From JACVRW01 sp034664085 (GTDB lineage Bacteria > Actinomycetota > Thermoleophilia > Solirubrobacterales > Thermoleophilaceae), in NCBI GenBank assembly GCA_034664085.1, contig JAXDII010000026.1:1-64000 (forward strand): 64,000 nt of DNA, given 5' to 3'. Positions within the stretch are counted from its first letter, which is position 1. Each line of letters begins with the position of its first letter. The notes under the pieces are model-generated. The model was not told the DNA's origin. It saw only the letters and a list, made by a program, of their open reading frames with translations, and did no database searches. Below are positions 59,646-64,000 of this stretch, in pieces. The position numbers and the translations under genes are program-made.

Positions 59646-60314
59646 ATGGCCGTGCAACCGGGCTCGCTGCGCCAGGTCCGCGAGCGAGAGCTGGTGCTCG
59701 CTACGCGCGCGCTCTTCGACGAGCGCGGCATGCTGCACGCTCCCATCGAGGAGATCGCAAAGGCCGCCGGCATCGCGCGCGGGCTCGTGTACCGGCAGTT
59801 CTCCTCGAAGGAGGAGCTGTTCGTGCTGACGGTCACCGACTACCTCGACGAGCTCGGCGGGGAGCTGGCCGAGGTGTGGGCCGCGGAGGCCGACCCGCTC
59901 GCCCGCCTCACTCGCGGCATGGAGGCCTACGCCGAGTTCTGCCGCCGCTACCCGGCCTTCCTCGACAGCGCGCTGTCGCTGATGCACAGGCCCGCGCTCG
60001 AGCTGCGCGAGCTCGTGTCCGAATCGGTCTGGCTCAGGCTCGGGCAGGGCATGAGCCGCTGCGTCGGGCACCTGATCGAGGTGCTGCGCGACGGCACCGA
60101 GGCCGGCGCGTTCGCGGTCGACGACCCGGACTACCTCGCCAACGTCCTCTGGACGCAGGTGCTGGGCACGATGCACCTGGCCCGGGTCGGCGCCGGGATC
60201 CGCTCGCTGGAAGGCGGCATGCCGGACCTCTTCCCGGTCGCGCCGGAGCGCGTGGTCGGCACGTGCGTGGAGAATGCGCTGGCGGCGGCCGGCGCGCCGC
60301 CGCGTCTGGGCTAG
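59646..60314 (+). CDS. TetR-family transcriptional repressor
   Basis: 222 residues. N-terminal TetR helix-turn-helix (ATRALFDERG... IEEIAKAAGIARGLVYRQFSSKEELF, about 20-62) and an all-helical ligand-binding domain. Divergent from a secreted protein gene with a palindromic operator between, so it most likely represses that gene and itself. The ligand is unknown. The TAG stop shares a CTAG with the convergent plastocyanin-like gene. Confidence 0.88.
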   Translation: MAVQPGSLRQVRERELVLATRALFDERGMLHAPIEEIAKAAGIARGLVYRQFSSKEELFVLTVTDYLDELGGELAEVWAAEADPLARLTRGMEAYAEFCRRYPAFLDSALSLMHRPALELRELVSESVWLRLGQGMSRCVGHLIEVLRDGTEAGAFAVDDPDYLANVLWTQVLGTMHLARVGAGIRSLEGGMPDLFPVAPERVVGTCVENALAAAGAPPRLG

Positions 60315-61198
60315 CGCGGCGCCCGCGGGCGCAACGTCACCGGTGCGCTCGCCGCCACCGCGCTCACTCCGTTCGCTCCGACGACGATGACCCGCGCGCG
60401 CACCGGCTGGCGCCGGCGCAGGACGAAGCGTGCACGCGAGCGCTTGTCGAGCCGCGCGCGGTCCACCGTCCACCAGCCGAAGCGCTCCCGCAGGCGCAGC
60501 TGGATGGCCACCAATGCGCCGGGCTTCGGGGGAACGCTCCTCACGCCCACTGCCACGCCCCCGCGTCGTGGCGACGCCGAGACCACCAGGCGCGGCGCGT
60601 CTGTCACCTCCACGCGCAGCGGCTGGCTCAGCTGGTCGCCGGCTACCGCGCGGTAGGTGGCGCTGACGGTGGCGGTGAGCGTGGCGTGCAGCGTGTAGCC
60701 GTCCTCGGCGGCGTCGCCGTGTGCGCCGTGGCCGCCCCCTGCGGGAGCTGCGGCGGCAACCGGGCGGAAGCCGGCGCCGCTGTCCTCCTCGATCCTCACC
60801 GGTCCGAGCCCCGCGGCCGGGCGCACGTGCAGCTCCAGCGGCGCGCCCAGCTGGACAGGCCGCCGCGGCGCGTCGAGCAGCAGGGAGTACGCGCTCACGT
60901 CGCCGGTCATGCCGGTGTGGATCGTGCAGGCGTAGGGATAGCTGCCGGGTGCGGCGTAGGTGTGCGCGAAGCCGGCGCCGGTACCCACCCGCCCTGAGTC
61001 GAACCCGGCGGCGTCAGACCGCACGTCGTGCTCGCGGAGGCTCGAGTTGCGCCAGCTCACGCTGTCGCCGACGAGCACGTCGAGATGAGCAGGCGAGAAG
61101 GTCGACTGGTTCATCGCAACGAAGGTGAGTTCGGCGCGCGCCGCCGCCGGGAGCGCCAGCGCGACACAGGCAGCGGCCGCCAGCAGCGCCGCCCTCAT
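60311..61198 (-). CDS. Secreted plastocyanin-like (cupredoxin) protein with C-terminal beta domain
   Basis: 295 residues: signal peptide 1-23 (MRAALLAAAACVALALPAAARA), then a cupredoxin domain with the copper ligands His in REHDVRSD and Cys/His in YACTIHTGMTGDV. About 175 residues of beta-rich sequence follow, including a His-rich GGGHGAHGDAAEDG. The ATG overlaps the multicopper oxidase stop (ATGA). Probably an electron carrier or copper-binding partner for that oxidase. Confidence 0.82.
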   Translation of the reverse strand: MRAALLAAAACVALALPAAARAELTFVAMNQSTFSPAHLDVLVGDSVSWRNSSLREHDVRSDAAGFDSGRVGTGAGFAHTYAAPGSYPYACTIHTGMTGDVSAYSLLLDAPRRPVQLGAPLELHVRPAAGLGPVRIEEDSGAGFRPVAAAAPAGGGHGAHGDAAEDGYTLHATLTATVSATYRAVAGDQLSQPLRVEVTDAPRLVVSASPRRGGVAVGVRSVPPKPGALVAIQLRLRERFGWWTVDRARLDKRSRARFVLRRRQPVRARVIVVGANGVSAVAASAPVTLRPRAPR

Positions 61199-62139
61199 CG
61201 CGGCGCCACCCGGTAGAGGCCGATCATGCCCTTGTCCATGTGCTCCTCGACGTGGCAGTGGTAGAGCCAGGTACCCGGCGCGTCCTCGCGCCATCTGACC
61301 CGGAAGCTCTCGGCAGGCCCGATCGTACGCGTGTCCTCGGGCACCCCCGCCGCGTCGCGCCAGCGGTGACCGTGCACGTGGAAGGTGTGGTGCTCGGATC
61401 CGAGCGCGATCACGTCCCACTGGATCCGATCACCCACACGAGCGCGGTAGATCGGCGTGTTGCCGACGAAGGCGCGGCCGTTGACGGTCTGGAAGTCGCG
61501 CATCGCCGAGAAGACGGTGACGAACTCGCGATCGGGCCGTGGCTCGCGGCGCCCGAGGATCGAGAGCGCGCCGTAGAGCCCGCCCGGCAGCGAGTCGTGC
61601 ATCGACGGCGAGTGGTCGTGGTACGGCCAGACGCCGGCGGAGTCGGGCCCGGCGGTGAGGCGATAGGTGAAGGCCCTCCCCGGCTTGACGTTGCCGCCCT
61701 TGCCCGAGAACCCGGGGATGAAGGAGCCGTCGGAGCCGGGGCGGTAGTGCACGCCGTGGAAGTGCATCGAGTGAGGGCGCCTGAACAGCGTGTCGAGGTT
61801 CTTGAAGTGCACCCGCACGCGGTCGCCGACTCGAGCGCGCAGAAGCGGACCCGGGATCAGGTCATGGTCGACGCTCGTCACCGGTGCGTTGCGCAACGGG
61901 CGGCGCCAGCCGCGCGTGTAGCGCCGGTAGACGACCGTCGGGAACACGGTCTGCGCTGGCTCGAAGCGCATGTTCATCATGGCGTCGCGCCCGTTGGGCA
62001 CCATGTTCCAGCTGGTTGGAACCGCCGCGACCCACTCGTGGCGCACCGCGGCCTCCGCTGGTGTGGCGGAGGCCGCGGTCGCCGTCATGGCAAGCGCTAC
62101 GAGCGCAGCTACTCGACGTCGAGCCTGCCCTGCATCCAC
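61195..62139 (-). CDS. Two-domain multicopper oxidase
   Basis: 314 residues, the length of small two-domain laccases. All four copper motifs are present: HSMHFHGVHY, GVWPYHDHSPSMH, HHTFHVHGHRW and the terminal YHCHVEEHMDKGMIG with the type 1 Cys and type 3 His residues. I chose the GTG at 62139 because it gives a signal peptide (MDAGQARRRVAALVALAMTA); an ATG at 62088 would lose its basic start. That start overlaps the upstream cupredoxin gene by 31 nt. The substrate is unknown. Confidence 0.85.
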   Translation of the reverse strand: MDAGQARRRVAALVALAMTATAASATPAEAAVRHEWVAAVPTSWNMVPNGRDAMMNMRFEPAQTVFPTVVYRRYTRGWRRPLRNAPVTSVDHDLIPGPLLRARVGDRVRVHFKNLDTLFRRPHSMHFHGVHYRPGSDGSFIPGFSGKGGNVKPGRAFTYRLTAGPDSAGVWPYHDHSPSMHDSLPGGLYGALSILGRREPRPDREFVTVFSAMRDFQTVNGRAFVGNTPIYRARVGDRIQWDVIALGSEHHTFHVHGHRWRDAAGVPEDTRTIGPAESFRVRWREDAPGTWLYHCHVEEHMDKGMIGLYRVAPR

Positions 62140-62645
62140 GGGTGGATGGCACAGAGGTAGTAGAGGGACTTGCCCCGCGCGGCCGTGACCTTCACCTTGG
62201 CCTTCTTGCCGGGGGCGATGACGACCGAGTCCCCGGGCTGGTTGAAGCCGTCGGGTCCCTTGTTGACCAGCAGGACCGTCGGATCCTGCTCCTCGCCCGT
62301 CTCCGGGTTGACCGCGCCATGGTCGACGGCGATCTCGTCGCAGGGGCCGGGCCCGAAGCACCTGTCCATCTGCCTCAGGTTGCCGGGGAGGTCCGAGCGC
62401 TTCACGAGCGAGAGCGTGTGGGGCTGCCGGCTCGTGTCGGCGATGGTGAGCGTGCCGCCTGACCTCATCGCGACGGAGTCGTGGTTGAAGCGCATCGAAT
62501 CCTTGATGAAGCGGTTCGCCTTGAACGTCACCTTGCCTACGCTCTTGAGCGTGGCATTCCTTGGGGCTTCGCCGGCGAGCGCGGGCACGACGGCCGCGAG
62601 GGCCAGAATGGCGCCCAGCGCAAGGGCCAGAATGCGTCTTGACAT
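62109..62645 (-). CDS. Secreted cupredoxin (blue copper) protein
   Basis: 178 residues: signal peptide 1-25 (MSRRILALALGAILALAAVV) and one cupredoxin domain with ligands His in RQPHTLSLV and Cys/His/Met in YYLCAIHPWMQGRL. The insert QMDRCFGPGPCDEIAVDHG contains an extra Cys pair. The ATG has GGAAGGA about 6 nt upstream. First gene of the three-gene copper operon; likely an electron donor or acceptor for the oxidase. Confidence 0.83.
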   Translation of the reverse strand: MSRRILALALGAILALAAVVPALAGEAPRNATLKSVGKVTFKANRFIKDSMRFNHDSVAMRSGGTLTIADTSRQPHTLSLVKRSDLPGNLRQMDRCFGPGPCDEIAVDHGAVNPETGEEQDPTVLLVNKGPDGFNQPGDSVVIAPGKKAKVKVTAARGKSLYYLCAIHPWMQGRLDVE

Positions 62646-62738
62646 GTCCTTCCTTCCCGCCGCCGAGGCCGGCGGCGTATTCGTGTCGAGTCCTATCGAG
62701 GCGGACAGCAAGTCCGTACCTCGTTTCAGGCGAAGCGC

Positions 62739-62767
62739 AACCTAAGTTCTGGCGCCTCCCCCGTCAA
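62739..62767 (-). promoter_or_regulatory. Promoter of the copper operon (TTGACG, 17 bp, TAGGTT)
   Basis: Minus-strand -35 TTGACG (62762-62767) and -10 TAGGTT (62739-62744). The 5' UTR of about 90 nt contains a GGAC-AGCAA-GTCC hairpin (62703-62715) and a GCCGCC/GGCGGC hairpin (62659-62676) next to the ribosome-binding site. Confidence 0.6.
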
Positions 62768-62781
62768 GGGGATATTGGCCG

Positions 62782-63279
62782 TTAGTCCGTGTCGAAGTGG
62801 AAGGTGTCGACCGCGGTCCTCCTGCGCTCGTCCGACGCGAAGCTGCCAGAGGCGCCCTCATAGGCGCCGGTCCCGCCGATCACCGGGCCTGCGGGAGAAG
62901 CGTCGCCGTTCAAGACGGCGCTCACGGCGAGCGTTCCATTCGAGAGCCTCGCGGTCGCCTCGCACAGGAAGACGCTGCGCGCGAACCTCCTGGCCCCGAG
63001 AACCGCAGTGCACTTGAAGAAGAGCTTGCCCTCGCGTTGCCTGTTCGCTGCGTCGTAGAGCGGATTGGTCCCGACGAACATGTCCCCGACTGAGACGCTC
63101 GGCTCCCCGCGCCTGGTGGACCTCGGCGCGATGTCGATGTACCGGAACGTTCCCTGGTTGTTGCGCTCGACGAACGTGAGCGTCTGTGAACCGGGGTGGC
63201 TGGCACTGGCCGACCCGGCGAGCGCGGCTGCGAGTGCGGCACTTGCCAGCGCGGCGGTGACGGCTGCTCGGCGCTTCAT
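62782..63279 (-). CDS. Secreted allene-oxide-cyclase-like barrel protein
   Basis: 165 residues: signal peptide 1-29 (MKRRAAVTAALASAALAAAL...SASAS), then a beta barrel whose final IGGTGAYEGASGSF motif is shared by AOC-barrel and dirigent-like proteins. VGDMFVGTNPLYDA and CEATARLSNGTLAVSAVL are also typical. Enzyme activity is unlikely to be inferred from sequence. AAGGAGG lies about 6 nt before the ATG. Divergent from the SnoaL-like gene. Confidence 0.75.
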   Translation of the reverse strand: MKRRAAVTAALASAALAAALAGSASASHPGSQTLTFVERNNQGTFRYIDIAPRSTRRGEPSVSVGDMFVGTNPLYDAANRQREGKLFFKCTAVLGARRFARSVFLCEATARLSNGTLAVSAVLNGDASPAGPVIGGTGAYEGASGSFASDERRRTAVDTFHFDTD

Positions 63280-63314
63280 GATGCCTCCTTTGAAGAGAGG
63301 TGACCGACCGGCCC

Positions 63315-63344
63315 AACCTATTTGCTGGGCGCGGCCACCCGCAA
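63315..63344 (-). promoter_or_regulatory. Promoter of the AOC-barrel gene (TTGCGG, 18 bp, TAGGTT)
   Basis: Minus-strand -35 TTGCGG (63339-63344) and -10 TAGGTT (63315-63320). An inverted repeat GGTTC-ATTTC-GAACC (63345-63359) abuts the -35 box and could be an operator. Confidence 0.5.
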
Positions 63345-63379
63345 GGTTCATTTCGAACCCACGGGACCCTTGCCCGGGA

Positions 63380-63385
63380 TACTTT
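63380..63385 (+). promoter_or_regulatory. -10 box TACTTT of the SnoaL-like gene
   Basis: GATACTTT; TACTTT ends 7 nt before the ATG, a leaderless arrangement. A near copy (GATACTGG) occurs at the same distance before the broken paralogue. Confidence 0.5.
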
Positions 63386-63392
63386 GCGAGCG

Positions 63393-63794
63393 ATGTCGCA
63401 CCAGAACGTCGAGGTCGTGCGCAGCCTGTTCGAGGCGCACGCGCGGCGCGACCTCGAGACGATCCGGGCGCTGTATGCGCCGGACATCGAGTGGGACGAC
63501 GTCTCCGGCCTCTGGGGCGACTGGGGAGCCCGCCGTGGCCGGGGGGACGTCGAAGACGCCTTTGCCAGCTGGTTCGAGGCGTTCGAGGACGTCACCTTCA
63601 CGGGCGAGGCCTTCCTGGACGCCGGCGAGCACGTCGTGGTCACGGTCCGCATACGCGGGCGCGGCCGGGGCAGCGGGCTCCCCGTGGACCAGCGCATCAC
63701 CCTCGTGTGGACCGTCGCCGGCGGCAGGGCCACCCGGGTGCGGGGCTATCGGGACCGGCGCGAAGCGCTAGAAGCCCTGGGGCTGTTGGAGTAG
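63393..63794 (+). CDS. SnoaL-like / NTF2-fold protein
   Basis: 133 residues opening with MSHQNVEVVRSLFEAHARRD and continuing IRALYAPDIEWDDVSG, FEDVTFTGEAFLDAGEHVVV and RGSGLPVDQRITLVWTVAGG, the usual SnoaL-like pattern. These small proteins occur in many copies in Thermoleophilia; function unknown. The ATG at 63393 is set by the promoter; an earlier in-frame ATG lacks similarity. Confidence 0.8.
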   Translation: MSHQNVEVVRSLFEAHARRDLETIRALYAPDIEWDDVSGLWGDWGARRGRGDVEDAFASWFEAFEDVTFTGEAFLDAGEHVVVTVRIRGRGRGSGLPVDQRITLVWTVAGGRATRVRGYRDRREALEALGLLE

Positions 63795-63820
63795 TCCCGG
63801 CGGGGGATACTGGCCGGGAG

Positions 63821-64000
63821 ATGTCGCAGGCCAGCCTGGAGGTCGTCCGGGGCGCCTTTGCCGCCGTGACGATCCCCGGGGATTCCAGAGACGATCGCCG
63901 CCAGCGGTGACGTGGGCGACCGCGTGCTGGTCCTGGGTGACGTGTCCGCCCGCGGGCGCGCAAGCGGCGCCCAGGTCGACGACCAGTGGGGATGGATCGT
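63821..64000 (+). pseudogene. Remnant of a second SnoaL-like gene, internally deleted and frameshifted (runs off the window)
   Basis: The first frame reads MSQASLEVVRGAFAAV, paralogous to the start of the upstream gene, and then meets a TGA at 63908 after 29 codons. In the +1 frame from 63888 the sequence ETIAASGDVGDRVLVLGDV continues as the normal C-terminal half of the family. About 60-70 residues that should lie between are missing. So a deletion joined the two parts out of frame. The upstream GATACT promoter element is retained. Confidence 0.65.

Overview
This is a gene-dense, very GC-rich bacterial chromosome segment from an actinobacterium. A block of six MCE-family genes, menaquinone biosynthesis, GatCAB, a type II NADH dehydrogenase, frequent GTG starts and many apparently leaderless transcripts all fit Actinomycetota. 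The combination of citramalate synthase, CHRD and AOC-barrel secreted proteins, SnoaL-like paralogues and small two-domain copper oxidases suggests class Thermoleophilia (Solirubrobacterales-like). That placement is inference, since no rRNA gene is present.

Layout. Positions 1-8.3 kb hold branched-chain amino acid genes on the minus strand: the start of a DegT aminotransferase, cimA, ilvE, leuB, a secreted trypsin-like protease, and then an XRE-cupin regulator followed by leuC-leuD-methyltransferase. From 8.3 to 8.55 kb lies an array of short hairpin repeats. From 8.6 to 14.1 kb are a short-chain dehydrogenase, a fatty-acid desaturase, an iron-type alcohol dehydrogenase, leuA with an overlooked 18-residue leucine-rich leader peptide, and a quinone-oxidoreductase-like protein. 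From 14.2 to 19.6 kb are a membrane-anchored degenerate serine recombinase, a cystathionine beta-synthase / gamma-lyase pair and an HD-GYP protein. From 19.6 to 24 kb are serA, a serC-like aminotransferase, a DUF4190-type membrane protein and ilvC. From 24 to 31 kb are the menaquinone genes menE, menBAC, menH and menD. From 31 to 39.6 kb are six overlapping MCE genes with no YrbE permease. From 39.7 to 43.4 kb are menF, ilvN and ilvB. From 43.5 to 47.4 kb are small membrane proteins, a GNAT protein, ndh and hypotheticals. From 47.4 to 54.6 kb are gatB-gatA-gatC, a FlK-like thioesterase, a membrane protein, folD and pcrA. From 54.6 to 60.3 kb are an ABC exporter, a queuosine-salvage protein, cysK-cysE and a TetR / secreted-protein pair. 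From 60.3 kb to the end are a copper operon (two cupredoxins flanking a two-domain multicopper oxidase), an AOC-barrel secreted protein, a SnoaL-like gene and the remains of a second one.

Together, cimA, leuA-D, ilvB/N/C and ilvE cover citramalate-based isoleucine synthesis plus leucine and valine synthesis; only dihydroxyacid dehydratase is missing from the window. serA, the serC-like gene, cysE, cysK, CBS and gamma-lyase link serine to cysteine in both directions. menF, D, H, C, E, B and A give demethylmenaquinone, the likely electron acceptor for ndh. Most genes overlap by 4 nt (ATGA or GTGA). Three convergent pairs share a CTAG whose two strands supply both TAG stops. About twenty genes have a TANNNT -10 box ending 6-10 nt before the start codon and no Shine-Dalgarno sequence. 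No gene-free stretch exceeds 300 bases; the longest is the repeat array region upstream of the XRE regulator.
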